From contig NZ_JAAVKI010000005.1 in the NCBI RefSeq assembly GCF_011806525.1, forward strand, positions 397,067-461,066: 64,000 nt of DNA, given 5' to 3'. Below, in pieces: positions 10,810 to 19,733 of this stretch. Positions within the stretch are counted from its first letter, which is position 1, and each line of letters opens with the position of its first letter. Position numbers and translations under genes: made by a program. The stretch is from Thalassospira sp. HF15. Lineage in GTDB: Bacteria; Pseudomonadota; Alphaproteobacteria; Rhodospirillales; Thalassospiraceae. The notes under the pieces are model-generated. The model worked only from the letters and a program-made list of their open reading frames with translations, searched no databases and was not told the origin of the DNA.

Positions 10810-10883
10810 TGCATTCCCCGTTCATAAAACTTTCATGGCAAGACCTTTGCCTTTGGTGCTGGATCGCCTTATAACGTCAATAG

Positions 10884-10900
10884 GTATAGACGTCTAGACA
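10884..10900. promoter_or_regulatory. Candidate PhnF operator upstream of phnG
   Basis: GTATAGACGTCTAGACA contains the perfect palindrome TAGACGTCTA and the core GTATAGAC. The core matches the described mycobacterial PhnF site TGGTATAGACCA and recurs, inverted, upstream of phnC at 21792-21799. Confidence 0.55.
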
Positions 10901-10942
10901 AATTTTGAATTTGTCGACATAAGTTGAAAAGGGATCAGTTTG

Positions 10943-11443
10943 ATGACGGCGCACCCCGCCCCGAATGCCCGGGCCGATCAGAATCACACCGCAGACACCC
11001 CGGTCGATCCGCACATTGCAGCACGCCAAAAATGGATGTCAGTTCTGGCCCGCACATCACGTGCCCGCCTCGAAGCCGAATGGTCGGACCATTACAGCAC
11101 CGAAAGCTGGAACCACCTGCGCGAACCCCAGATCGGTATGGTGATGGTACGTGGTCGTGCCGGCGGGGCCGGACAACGGTTCAATCTTGGTGAAATGACG
11201 GTGACACGCTGCGCGGTCACCCTGTCGGACGGGACTGTCGGCCATTCTTACGTCAAGGGGCGTGACCGCATTCAGGCGCAGTATGCCGCCCTGTTTGACG
11301 CGGTTATGCTGCGCAACGGATCAGCAAGCGACTTCATCGACACCCTGGCCAATGAACAGGCAGCCGCCAAGCGCGACCATGCCCGCAAGGTTGCCGCCAC
11401 CAAAGTTGATTTCTTCACCCTTGTCCGCGGAGAAGACGAATGA
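10943..11443 (+). CDS. phnG: C-P lyase core subunit PhnG
   Basis: A 166-residue subunit of the PhnGHIJ complex that transfers phosphonate to ATP-derived ribose and breaks the C-P bond. The central segment REPQIGMVMVRGRAGGAGQRFNLGEMTVTRCAV is characteristic. ATG at 10943 is taken over an in-frame TTG just before it. It is the first gene of phnGHIJKLMN and its stop overlaps phnH. The N terminus is about 15 residues longer than the E. coli protein. Confidence 0.95.
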   Translation: MTAHPAPNARADQNHTADTPVDPHIAARQKWMSVLARTSRARLEAEWSDHYSTESWNHLREPQIGMVMVRGRAGGAGQRFNLGEMTVTRCAVTLSDGTVGHSYVKGRDRIQAQYAALFDAVMLRNGSASDFIDTLANEQAAAKRDHARKVAATKVDFFTLVRGEDE

Positions 11444-12042
11444 ACCTCCAAACCAGCGAATTGCTGCCCGGCTTTGATCATGCGGCCTTTGATTCAAACG
11501 CCGTGTTTCGCGCCCTTCTTGATGCTATGTCGCGTCCCGGTCGCATCTATGATCTGCCGGTCAATATCTCTGCACCCGACGGGTTGAACGCGGCCGCAAC
11601 CGCAACACTTCTTGCCATGGCGGACATGGATACCACTGTCTGGCTTTCAAAATCCTGCTCGACCAAGGCCGCTGGCGACCATTTGAAATTCCATTGCGGC
11701 TGCCCGATCAGCACGGATGTCAAACAGGCCGATTTCGCCGTTGCCCGCATTTCCGATGACCTGTCCTTTGTCACAGATCTTGCCGTGGGCAATGCAGAAT
11801 ATCCTGATCAATCCGCGACCCTGATCCTGATGGTTGATGAGATTTCAGATAGCCCGTCCATGACCCTTAAGGGACCGGGCATCAAGGATACGCATAGCCT
11901 TGCGATCAAGAACCTGCCTGAAAGCTTTCATCGCTGGCGGGCAGATAACCATCACCTGTTTCCGTGCGGCGTTGATGTGATTTTCGCAAGCCCAACCCAG
12001 ATCGCCGCCCTGTCGCGCACCACCCGGATCGAGGTCAATTAA
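11440..12042 (+). CDS. phnH: C-P lyase core subunit PhnH
   Basis: A 200-residue C-P lyase subunit that forms the outer part of the core complex. The family pattern FRALLDAMSRPG near the N terminus and the HSLAIKNL and FPCGVDVIF segments are present. ATGA overlap with phnG indicates translational coupling, and phnI begins three bases after its stop. Confidence 0.95.
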   Translation: MNLQTSELLPGFDHAAFDSNAVFRALLDAMSRPGRIYDLPVNISAPDGLNAAATATLLAMADMDTTVWLSKSCSTKAAGDHLKFHCGCPISTDVKQADFAVARISDDLSFVTDLAVGNAEYPDQSATLILMVDEISDSPSMTLKGPGIKDTHSLAIKNLPESFHRWRADNHHLFPCGVDVIFASPTQIAALSRTTRIEVN

Positions 12043-12044
12043 TC

Positions 12045-13178
12045 ATGTATGTTGCGGTAAAAGGTGGCGAGCGCGCCATCAACAACGCCCATAAGCTTCT
12101 GGCCGAGCAGCGCCGGGGCGACAAAGACATTGCCGAAATCGAAACCGATCAGATCGAACAGCAACTGTCGCTTTCCGTCACCCGTGTGATGGCCGAAGGA
12201 TCGCTGTATGACCGCGATCTGGCCGCCCTTGCCATCAAACAGGCGCGTGGCGACTTGATCGAGGCGATCTTTTTGATGCGCGCCTATCGCACGACGCTGC
12301 CGCGTTTTGCGTTTTCCAAGCCGATCAAAACCGCCGAGATGGATATATCACGCCGCATTTCGGCAACCTTCAAGGACCTGCCCGGCGGACAGATATTGGG
12401 CCCGACCTTTGATTATACCCACCGCCTGCTTGACTTCACCCTGATGGCCAACGGCGAAGCGCCCGCCGAAGCACCGCAAGGCGAACAGCCGGTTGATGAA
12501 AACATGCCGCGCGTTCTCGATGATATCCTGAACTATGAAGGCCTTATTCAGGACGAACCAACCCCGGTTGATGACGATGCCCCGGTCGCCGATCTGACGC
12601 GGGAGCCGGTCAAATTCCCGGCCGGTCGTGATCTGCGTCTGCAAAACCTGTCGCGCGGGGATGAGGGATTTGTTCTGGCACTCGGGTATTCAACCCAGCG
12701 CGGCTATGCCAACAGCCACGCCTTTGTCGGTGAAATCCGATACGGCACGGTGTCGGTCGAAATTGAACCAGAAGAACTCGGCTTTGCGATTGATATCGGT
12801 GATATCGAACTGACCGAGTGTGAGACGGTCAACAAGTTCAAGGGATCGAAAACCAAACTGCCGCAATTCACCCGCGGCTATGGCCTTGTGTTTGGTCAGA
12901 ACGAGCGCAAGTCGATTTCGATGGCGCTGGTCGATCGCGCCATGCGCGCCAATGAAATGGGCGAACAGATCATGGGCCCGGCACAGGATAGCGAGTTCGT
13001 GATGGAACATAGCGACAATGTCCAGTCCACCGGCTTTGTCGAACATATCAAGCTGCCACACTATGTCGACTTCCAGGGCGAGCTTGAGCTGGTGCGCCGC
13101 ATGCGGACCGAGGTCGAGGAACGCCTTGCAAAGCGTGACGCCGAAGATGGCATATCCCACCCCAAAGCTGCGGAGTAA
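12045..13178 (+). CDS. phnI: C-P lyase core subunit PhnI (nucleosidase subunit)
   Basis: A 377-residue protein. With PhnG, H and L it displaces adenine from ATP with phosphonate, giving ribose-phosphonate triphosphate. It starts with MYVAVKGGERAINNAHKLLAEQRRGD, the conserved PhnI N terminus, and carries RRISATFKDLPGGQILGPTFDYTHRLLDF and the late ...FVEHIKLPHYVDFQ segment. Between phnH and phnJ in tight operon spacing. Confidence 0.96.
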   Translation: MYVAVKGGERAINNAHKLLAEQRRGDKDIAEIETDQIEQQLSLSVTRVMAEGSLYDRDLAALAIKQARGDLIEAIFLMRAYRTTLPRFAFSKPIKTAEMDISRRISATFKDLPGGQILGPTFDYTHRLLDFTLMANGEAPAEAPQGEQPVDENMPRVLDDILNYEGLIQDEPTPVDDDAPVADLTREPVKFPAGRDLRLQNLSRGDEGFVLALGYSTQRGYANSHAFVGEIRYGTVSVEIEPEELGFAIDIGDIELTECETVNKFKGSKTKLPQFTRGYGLVFGQNERKSISMALVDRAMRANEMGEQIMGPAQDSEFVMEHSDNVQSTGFVEHIKLPHYVDFQGELELVRRMRTEVEERLAKRDAEDGISHPKAAE

Positions 13179-13182
13179 TCCC

Positions 13183-14109
13183 ATGGAACAGACTGTCAAA
13201 AATCCGGCGGATGGGACCAGCGCCTATAACTTCGCCTATCTGGATGAACAAACCAAACGCATGATCCGGCGCGCCCTGCTCAAGGCCGTTGCCATTCCGG
13301 GCTATCAGGTGCCGTTTGCCGGGCGTGAGATGCCGATGCCTTATGGCTGGGGTACCGGTGGTGTTCAGGTCACCGCTGCCGTGATTGGCCCGAACGATAC
13401 ATTGAAGGTCATTGACCAAGGCGCGGATGATACCACCAACGCGGTATCCATCCGTCAGTTCTTTGCCAAGACCGCACAGGTGGCAACGACGGAAAAAACC
13501 GCCGAGGCCTCCATCATTCAGACCCGCCACCGCATTCCCGAAAAGGAACTGCGTGAAGATCAGGTGTTGGTTTATCAGGTGCCAATCCCCGAACCACTTC
13601 GCTTCCTTGAGCCGCGCGAAACCGAAACGCGGAAAATGCACGCGCTTGAAGAATACGGCCTGATGCATGTGAAGCTCTATGAAGACATTGCCCGCCATGG
13701 GCATATCGCGACCACCTATGCCTATCCGGTAATGGTCGATGATCGATATGTCATGGATCCTTCGCCGACGCCGAAATTCGACAATCCGAAAATGAACGAC
13801 ATGGCCGCATTGCAGCTTTTCGGTGCCGGTCGCGAGAAACGTATCTATGCCCTGCCGCCTTACACCAAGGTCAAAAGCCTCGATTTCGACGACCACCCGT
13901 TCGAGGTTCAGACTTGGGAAGATGAATGCGGCATGTGCGGCGCGCGCGACAGTTACCTTGACGAAGTCATCCTCGATGATCAGGGCAACCGCATGTTTGT
14001 CTGTTCGGACACTGATTACTGCGCAGAACGACAGGAAGCCGGCCATCGTGGCCCGCAACATCATGACCAGCCGCTTAGCAATTCAAAGCGTGAAAAGGCA
14101 GCAGAATAA
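13183..14109 (+). CDS. phnJ: C-P lyase radical SAM subunit PhnJ
   Basis: A 308-residue enzyme that cleaves the C-P bond by radical SAM chemistry. The cluster cysteines are Cys249, Cys252, Cys274 and Cys280 in the CX2CX21CX5C pattern specific to PhnJ. The glycine-bearing segment AIPGYQVPFAGREMPMPYGW is conserved. The frame continues open 165 bases upstream inside phnI, but ATG at 13183 matches the family N terminus. The stop overlaps the phnK start. Confidence 0.97.
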   Translation: MEQTVKNPADGTSAYNFAYLDEQTKRMIRRALLKAVAIPGYQVPFAGREMPMPYGWGTGGVQVTAAVIGPNDTLKVIDQGADDTTNAVSIRQFFAKTAQVATTEKTAEASIIQTRHRIPEKELREDQVLVYQVPIPEPLRFLEPRETETRKMHALEEYGLMHVKLYEDIARHGHIATTYAYPVMVDDRYVMDPSPTPKFDNPKMNDMAALQLFGAGREKRIYALPPYTKVKSLDFDDHPFEVQTWEDECGMCGARDSYLDEVILDDQGNRMFVCSDTDYCAERQEAGHRGPQHHDQPLSNSKREKAAE

Positions 14110-14891
14110 TGACCCAGATAAACGAACCGCTTCTGCGCGTTGATGACCTGACCATGATGTATGGCGACCGGATCGGTTGCAAGGATGTCAGCTTTGAACT
14201 GCGCCCGGGTGAAGTACTTGGCATCGTTGGCGAATCCGGATCGGGTAAATCAACTTTGCTGCGCAGCATTTCTGCCCAGCAGGAACCGACCAAGGGCACC
14301 GTCGAATACCAGACGCGCATCGATGGCATCTGCGATGTCTATCAGATGTCAGAAGCTCAGCGTCGCCTTCTGATGCGGACCGACTGGGCCTTTGTGCACC
14401 AGAACCCGCGTGATGGACTGCGCATGAATGTCAGTGCCGGGGCCAACATCGGTGAACGGATGATGGCGATTGGCGATCGTCACTACGGCAATATCCGCAG
14501 CAATGCGGACAGCTGGCTGGGCAAGGTCGAAATCGCGTCTGAACGCCTTGACGACCTGCCATCAACCTTTTCGGGCGGCATGCAGCAACGTTTGCAGATT
14601 GCCCGCAACCTCGTAACCAGCCCGCGCCTCGTCTTTATGGACGAACCCACGGGTGGGCTTGATGTTTCTGTTCAGGCCAGATTGCTCGATCTGCTGCGCG
14701 GGCTGGTTCACGACCTTAATCTTGCGGTGATCATCGTCACCCATGACCTTGCTGTCGCAAGACTTCTTTCGCACCGGCTGATGGTGATGCAACAAGGCAA
14801 GGTCATTGAACACGGCCTGACCGATCAGGTCCTTGATGACCCGCAGCATGCCTATACCCAGCTGCTTGTTTCTTCCATTTTGCAGAACTGA
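14109..14891 (+). CDS. phnK: C-P lyase ABC-type ATPase PhnK
   Basis: A 260-residue ATP-binding-cassette protein that attaches to the C-P lyase core rather than to a membrane permease. Walker A is GESGSGKST, the signature is TFSGGMQQRLQIARN and Walker B is RLVFMDEPTGGLD. ATAATG overlap with phnJ indicates coupling. Confidence 0.96.
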   Translation: MTQINEPLLRVDDLTMMYGDRIGCKDVSFELRPGEVLGIVGESGSGKSTLLRSISAQQEPTKGTVEYQTRIDGICDVYQMSEAQRRLLMRTDWAFVHQNPRDGLRMNVSAGANIGERMMAIGDRHYGNIRSNADSWLGKVEIASERLDDLPSTFSGGMQQRLQIARNLVTSPRLVFMDEPTGGLDVSVQARLLDLLRGLVHDLNLAVIIVTHDLAVARLLSHRLMVMQQGKVIEHGLTDQVLDDPQHAYTQLLVSSILQN

Positions 14892-14905
14892 CCGGGGCGC
14901 AGAAA

Positions 14906-15610
14906 ATGTCTGAAATGCTTCATGCTAAAAACGTCGCAAAAAGCTTTACCCTGCACACACAGGGCAGCGTGACAATCCCGGTCTTCGAAGGTGTTGAATT
15001 CATGCTTTCGGCAGGGGAATGCATCGCGCTGACCGGTGAATCCGGCTCGGGAAAAAGTACCTTCATGCGCATGCTTTATGCCAATTACACCTGTTCGCAA
15101 GGCTCCATCAAGGTGTTCCACAATGGCGACTGGCTTGATATCACCACCGCCAGCCCGCATTCGATCCTTGATATCCGCAAACGCACGCTGGGCTATGTAT
15201 CGCAGTTCCTGCGTGTCATCCCGCGTGTGCCAACCCTTGATATCGTTGCCGAGCCGCTTGTTGCGCTTGGTACGGACCGCGAAACGGCAACCGACAAGGC
15301 GCGTGATCTTTTAACCCGTTTGCGCATTCCCGAACGGCTGTGGCAGCTTTCGCCCCTGACCTTTTCGGGTGGTGAACAACAGCGTGTAAATATTGCGCGT
15401 GGTTTTATTGCCGATTATCCGATCATGCTGCTGGATGAACCGACCGCATCGCTTGACGCCCAAAATCGCGCCACAGTTCTGGAACTGATTGAAGAAGCCA
15501 AAAGCCGTGGCGCGGCCATTGCCGGCATTTTCCACGACCACGAAACCCGTGATGCGGTCTGCACCGGGTCGTTTGATGTGACTTCCTTTAAAGTTGGGGC
15601 CAATGACTGA
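14906..15610 (+). CDS. phnL: C-P lyase ABC-type ATPase PhnL
   Basis: A 234-residue ABC-type ATPase, the second of the pair in C-P lyase operons, required with PhnGHI for the nucleosidase step. Walker A is GESGSGKST, the signature is TFSGGEQQRVNIARG and Walker B is IMLLDEPTASLD. Its last bases overlap phnM. Confidence 0.95.
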   Translation: MSEMLHAKNVAKSFTLHTQGSVTIPVFEGVEFMLSAGECIALTGESGSGKSTFMRMLYANYTCSQGSIKVFHNGDWLDITTASPHSILDIRKRTLGYVSQFLRVIPRVPTLDIVAEPLVALGTDRETATDKARDLLTRLRIPERLWQLSPLTFSGGEQQRVNIARGFIADYPIMLLDEPTASLDAQNRATVLELIEEAKSRGAAIAGIFHDHETRDAVCTGSFDVTSFKVGAND

Positions 15611-16745
15611 ACAGATTTTCACCAATGCCAAACTGGTTCTGGCAAACGAAGTCATTGATGGTGCCGTGCAGGTCAAGGATGGCCTGATCATCGATATTTC
15701 CGATCGTCCATCTAACCTGCCGGGTGCCGCGGACATGGATGGTGATTACCTGATGCCGGGTCTTGTCGAACTGCATACCGACAATCTCGACAAGCATCTG
15801 ACACCACGCCCAAAGACCCGTTGGCCAGCCACGGCCGCAGTTATTGCCCATGACAATCAGGTGGCCAGTGCCGGGATCACCACGGTGTTTGACGCGGTTT
15901 CGATTGGCGATGTCAATGAAGGGTCCGAACGCATTGTTCGGCTGATTGAATCGGTCAAGGCGCTTGAACATGCGCTGGAAAATGCGTTGCTGCGTGCCGA
16001 TCACAAATTGCATCTGCGCTGTGAAACATCGTTCCCGGGCATGGTCCAGGCGCTTGGTCAACTGATCGACCTGCCACTTGTCAGTATGCTGTCGGTGATG
16101 GATCACACACCGGGGCAGCGCCAGTTTGTCAGTCTTGATGCCTATTACACCTACTATCAGGGTAAATATGGCCTGAATGACGAAGAGATGCGCAAATTCA
16201 TCGCTACCCGTCGTCGTGATTCGGAACTCTATTCCGAAAAGCATCGCCGTCACGTGGTCGAACAGGCCCATGCCAAGGGTTTGGCGCTGGCCAGCCATGA
16301 TGATGCAACTGCCGAGCATGTGGCCGAGGCCGTTACCGACAAGATGACGGTGGCGGAATTCCCGACCACACTTGAGGCTGCCAAGGCATCGCATGAAGGC
16401 GGGCTTGGTGTGATGATGGGCGGACCAAACCTTGTGCGCGGTGGATCGCACAGCGGCAATGTCGCCGCCGGTGATTTGGCAAAGCACGGCTATCTCGACA
16501 TCATTTCAAGCGACTATGTCCCGCACAGTTTGCTGCACGGGGCGATGAAGCTGTTTGAAGAGTTTGATGGCTATGATTTGCCACGTGCCATTCGCACGGT
16601 CTCCCTGACCCCGGCCACCCAGGTCGGATTGAATGATCGCGGCGAGATCGCGGTTGGCAAACGCGGCGATCTGATCCGGGTGCATCATTCGCCGCACCAT
16701 CCGATTGTGCGCGGCGTGTGGCGCGAAGGTGTGCGGGTGTCATGA
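15603..16745 (+). CDS. phnM: Ribosyl-phosphonate triphosphate hydrolase PhnM
   Basis: A 380-residue amidohydrolase-fold enzyme that removes pyrophosphate from ribose-1-phosphonate triphosphate. Metal-binding motifs include LVELHTDNLDKH and LASHDDATAEHV, with SSDYVPHSLLHGA near the C terminus. ATG at 15603 overlaps the phnL stop, and an upstream TTG in frame is unlikely. The stop overlaps phnN. Confidence 0.96.
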   Translation: MTEQIFTNAKLVLANEVIDGAVQVKDGLIIDISDRPSNLPGAADMDGDYLMPGLVELHTDNLDKHLTPRPKTRWPATAAVIAHDNQVASAGITTVFDAVSIGDVNEGSERIVRLIESVKALEHALENALLRADHKLHLRCETSFPGMVQALGQLIDLPLVSMLSVMDHTPGQRQFVSLDAYYTYYQGKYGLNDEEMRKFIATRRRDSELYSEKHRRHVVEQAHAKGLALASHDDATAEHVAEAVTDKMTVAEFPTTLEAAKASHEGGLGVMMGGPNLVRGGSHSGNVAAGDLAKHGYLDIISSDYVPHSLLHGAMKLFEEFDGYDLPRAIRTVSLTPATQVGLNDRGEIAVGKRGDLIRVHHSPHHPIVRGVWREGVRVS

Positions 16746-17347
16746 CCAAGGGCCATACATATAGTGGCCCCAGCGGATATGGACATCTCGTCCTTGTCGT
16801 CGGCCCAAGTGGCGTCGGCAAGGACACCCTTATGGATGCGGCGCGTGATCGATTGGCAGATGACAGGCAGTTCTGCTTTCCACGGCGCTGCATAACCCGC
16901 CCGGCCGGATCGGTCGGCGAAACCCATATCCCCGTTCGTCCGGAGGATTTCGGGCAGATGGCCCGTCAGGGCGCCTTCCTTCTGAGTTGGATGGCCCATG
17001 ATCTGGGGTACGGCATCCCACGCCATGTTCTGAACGAAGTCGAGGCGGGCAAAACCGTCATCGTCAATGTATCGCGCAGCGTCATTGCAGATGCCTGTGC
17101 GCTTGTCGGGAAGGACAATGTCCGCGTCATCAGCATCCGGGCTAGCAGCGATGCCCTGCGCAAGCGTCTTGAAGCTCGCGGGCGCGAAGATGCCCTTGAT
17201 ATTGAACGCAGGCTCGCGCGGGCATCAGCCTATCAGATTGACGGCGATCATGTTGTTCATGTGGATAACGACGCCGATCTTGAAACCGGCATTGCGCGCT
17301 TTATCGCGGCACTTGAAATACCCCAGTCGATTGCAAACCGCGCCTGA
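16742..17347 (+). CDS. phnN: Ribose 1,5-bisphosphokinase PhnN
   Basis: A 201-residue guanylate-kinase-like enzyme that phosphorylates ribose 1,5-bisphosphate to PRPP, the last step linking phosphonate sugar to central metabolism. The P-loop is GPSGVGKDT, and the TRP and VSRSVI segments fit the family. ATGA overlap with phnM. It is the last gene of the operon and is followed by a terminator. Confidence 0.95.
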   Translation: MTKGHTYSGPSGYGHLVLVVGPSGVGKDTLMDAARDRLADDRQFCFPRRCITRPAGSVGETHIPVRPEDFGQMARQGAFLLSWMAHDLGYGIPRHVLNEVEAGKTVIVNVSRSVIADACALVGKDNVRVISIRASSDALRKRLEARGREDALDIERRLARASAYQIDGDHVVHVDNDADLETGIARFIAALEIPQSIANRA

Positions 17348-17365
17348 GGCGGACTTAATCACCCT

Positions 17366-17396
17366 AAAATGCTGCACCTTTTAAGTGCAGCATTTT
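17366..17396. terminator. Bidirectional terminator between the two phn units
   Basis: Perfect 12-base stem AAAATGCTGCAC / GTGCAGCATTTT with a 7-base loop, between the convergent phnN and DUF1045 genes. Flanking A and T runs allow it to act in both directions. Confidence 0.88.
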
Positions 17397-17405
17397 TATC
17401 TGATT

Positions 17406-18107
17406 TTATGGGGCCAGAGGGAAGCGTTTAAGCAATCTGAACGGCTTCTGATCACCCGGATCACCAAACAAGCAGACCTCTTTTACGGTAAACGGCGCCT
17501 GACACAGCGGCGCGACCAAACCTGACAGTGCCGCCTTGAAAGGCTCGATCTGATCGTCAGACAGCTTGTTGGTTAATGTCAGATGGAAGCGGAATTCTTC
17601 CATGACATAGGGATACCCCCAGCGCACAAGATAATCTTCCTGCCGATCCGTCAAACCAGCCGCACGGCGTTTGTTCATTGCGGCTTCGTCTTCGGGTTGC
17701 CGAAAGTCATCAAGCTCCCTCACCAGCGTCTCAGCAAGATCCGCCAGATCTGCGACCGGTTCGGTCGGAACAAGGGCAAGAAAACGACCAATCGCCTTTA
17801 AGACCAAAGGTCCGCAAGCTATCGACGCAGTCCTTTTGCAAAGGTCTGAAACGGCTGCTTCCAGATCACTCCGATTAATACCACTTGGCAGGGCGAATGG
17901 CGGTTTCAGCGTCCCGTGAAAACCATAGCGGGTCGGCGATGAGGTTGCCGCCACGATTTCAGATTCCGTCAAGCCCGCAACAGTTGGACGGGACAACAGA
18001 TGTCCGGTTTCCGGATTACGCCCCAGCCAGGCATTGCCAAACTGCCCCAATGCGCCTTGCGGTTCTGGCGCATAATAAAGGCCGTAGCGTTTATACTGGT
18101 CGGTCAT
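17406..18107 (-). CDS. DUF1045 phosphonate-operon protein, 2H-phosphoesterase-like
   Basis: A 233-residue cytoplasmic protein of the DUF1045 family, known to occur in C-P lyase gene clusters. Two HxT motifs, in RYGFHGTLKPPF and FRFHLTLTNKL, are those of the 2H phosphoesterase superfamily, whose members open cyclic phosphodiesters. Exact function is unproven. It is the last gene of the phnCDE unit. ATG at 18107 is chosen; an upstream TTG in frame is unlikely. No phnP is seen in this window, so replacement of PhnP is a reasonable hypothesis. Confidence 0.8.
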   Translation of the reverse strand: MTDQYKRYGLYYAPEPQGALGQFGNAWLGRNPETGHLLSRPTVAGLTESEIVAATSSPTRYGFHGTLKPPFALPSGINRSDLEAAVSDLCKRTASIACGPLVLKAIGRFLALVPTEPVADLADLAETLVRELDDFRQPEDEAAMNKRRAAGLTDRQEDYLVRWGYPYVMEEFRFHLTLTNKLSDDQIEPFKAALSGLVAPLCQAPFTVKEVCLFGDPGDQKPFRLLKRFPLAP

Positions 18108-18201
18108 GATTGAACTCTGGAAAAGGTGTCGCGGCAAGAAACGCCGAAGGTAAATAGCTTACCCTTCGACGCATCTCATATCACAGGGAAATGTTGATCG
18201 G

Positions 18202-18849
18202 TTAGACCGTATCGTATTTCAGGCAAAAGTCCCGGACCGGAAGGCTGCGGAAATCGTGCAACCTTTCGCGCAGAATATCGTGCGACCAATCCCACCAGCG
18301 AATGCGTAACAGGGTATCGACGATGTGGTCCTCAAACCGGGGCCGCAACGGCGCTGCCGGAATGCCGGTAACGATCGTGTAGGGCGCAACATCCTTGGTG
18401 ACCACCGCACCGGATCCAATCACCGATCCGATCCCGATGGTGACACCACCCTGCACAATTGCCCCGTGGCCGATCCAGACATCATGTTCAAGACGCACGC
18501 GCTTTTCGCGGCGCCAGTCAAAGAAGGCCGGATCATCCTCACCCAGCTCATAGGCGCTGGAGCGATACTGGAAATGATGCATCGATGCGCGGTCCATCGG
18601 ATGCTGTCCGGGATTAATGCGGGTATGGGCGGCGATGTTTACGAACTTTCCGATGTCGGAATAGATGATCTCGCTGTCATTCACGACATAGGAATAATCA
18701 TCCATTTTCGTTTCGCGCATGGAGGTCCGTGCACCGACTTCGGTCCAAGCCCCCATTTCGCAATCAACGACAATCGCAGTCTCATCGATCGTCGGCTGTT
18801 CCGACAATGCCTTCATTGCCGGTTTCGCCTGCGTGATCTTGTATCCCAT
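18202..18849 (-). CDS. Phosphonate-cluster hexapeptide-repeat acetyltransferase
   Basis: A 215-residue left-handed beta-helix acyltransferase of the DapD/chloramphenicol-acetyltransferase-like type found in phn clusters. Hexapeptide repeats are visible at EHDVWIGHGAIVQGGVTIGIG and SVIGSGAVVTKDVAPYTIVTG. It may acetylate aminoalkylphosphonates or protect the cell from them, as PhnO does, but the substrate is not known. It starts four bases after the phnE stop, so it is cotranscribed with phnCDE. Confidence 0.82.
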   Translation of the reverse strand: MGYKITQAKPAMKALSEQPTIDETAIVVDCEMGAWTEVGARTSMRETKMDDYSYVVNDSEIIYSDIGKFVNIAAHTRINPGQHPMDRASMHHFQYRSSAYELGEDDPAFFDWRREKRVRLEHDVWIGHGAIVQGGVTIGIGSVIGSGAVVTKDVAPYTIVTGIPAAPLRPRFEDHIVDTLLRIRWWDWSHDILRERLHDFRSLPVRDFCLKYDTV

Positions 18850-18852
18850 GGA

Positions 18853-19665
18853 TCAGGTTACCAATTTGCGCAGACGCTGGGATGCCATATCAAGCAGGCT
18901 GACCGAAATGATGATGATGATCATGACAGCTGCCGTTTCGGCGTAATAGAAACCTCGGATATATTCCCAAAGCACCATGCCGATACCACCGGCCCCAACG
19001 ATGCCCAGCACAGTTGCCGAACGCACGTTGGACTCAAACCGATACAGCGAATAGGAAATCCAAAGGGGCAGGACCTGCGGGATTACGCCAAAGATGACTT
19101 CCTGAAGGGCATTGGCCCCCGTAGCACGAATGCCTTCGACCGGTTCGGGATCAATCGCCTCGACCGCCTCGGAAAACAGCTTGGCCAAGACACCCGTCGT
19201 ATGAATCCACAGTGCCAAAACACCGGCAAACGGGCCAAGCCCGACCGCAACAACGAACAGCATGGCAAACACCATTTCGTTGATCGCGCGGAAGGAATCC
19301 ATCAGACGGCGTACTGGCTGATAAACCCAGACCGGGACAATATTTTCAGAGCAGAGAATACCAAACGGGATTGAGCAAACGATTGAAAGTGCCGTCCCCC
19401 AGATTGCGATCTGGATGGTAATCCACATTTCTTCGACATACATCTTCCACATCAGGAAGTCTGGCGGAAAGAAGCCATCGGCAAAGTCGACCATGTTGCC
19501 GCTGTTTTCAAACAGCGCCATCGGGCGCATGTCAGCCCCTTCCCATGACCAAGCCAGAAGCCCCAGAATGATCGCCCAAAGCAGAAAGCTCGAAGCAGAT
19601 CGTTTCAGGTCACGCGGCGGAAGTTCCGTTGCGACAGATGATGTCGAAGAAATGCTGCTGTTCAT
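18853..19665 (-). CDS. phnE: Phosphonate ABC transporter permease
   Basis: A 270-residue inner-membrane permease of the phosphonate importer. It has about six membrane segments and the cytoplasmic EAA-like loop [24 protein letters not shown] that docks to PhnC. The ATG at 19665 with GGGA upstream is preferred over a start 13 codons earlier. Only one permease gene is present; some clusters carry two. Confidence 0.94.
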   Translation of the reverse strand: MNSSISSTSSVATELPPRDLKRSASSFLLWAIILGLLAWSWEGADMRPMALFENSGNMVDFADGFFPPDFLMWKMYVEEMWITIQIAIWGTALSIVCSIPFGILCSENIVPVWVYQPVRRLMDSFRAINEMVFAMLFVVAVGLGPFAGVLALWIHTTGVLAKLFSEAVEAIDPEPVEGIRATGANALQEVIFGVIPQVLPLWISYSLYRFESNVRSATVLGIVGAGGIGMVLWEYIRGFYYAETAAVMIIIIISVSLLDMASQRLRKLVT

Positions 19666-19733
19666 GGTTCTAATCCCGGAAGTAAATGCAAACAGGGAGC
19701 GCACGTTTGGTGCACTCCCTGTCGAAAAGTCGG

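Noticed and set aside
13048..14064. 338-codon frame antisense to phnJ
   Set aside because: phnJ on the + strand has all its conserved motifs; the opposite frame is a codon-bias shadow.
18325..19374. 349-codon + strand frame across the acetyltransferase and phnE
   Set aside because: His- and Asp-rich antisense composition; the minus-strand genes are well supported.
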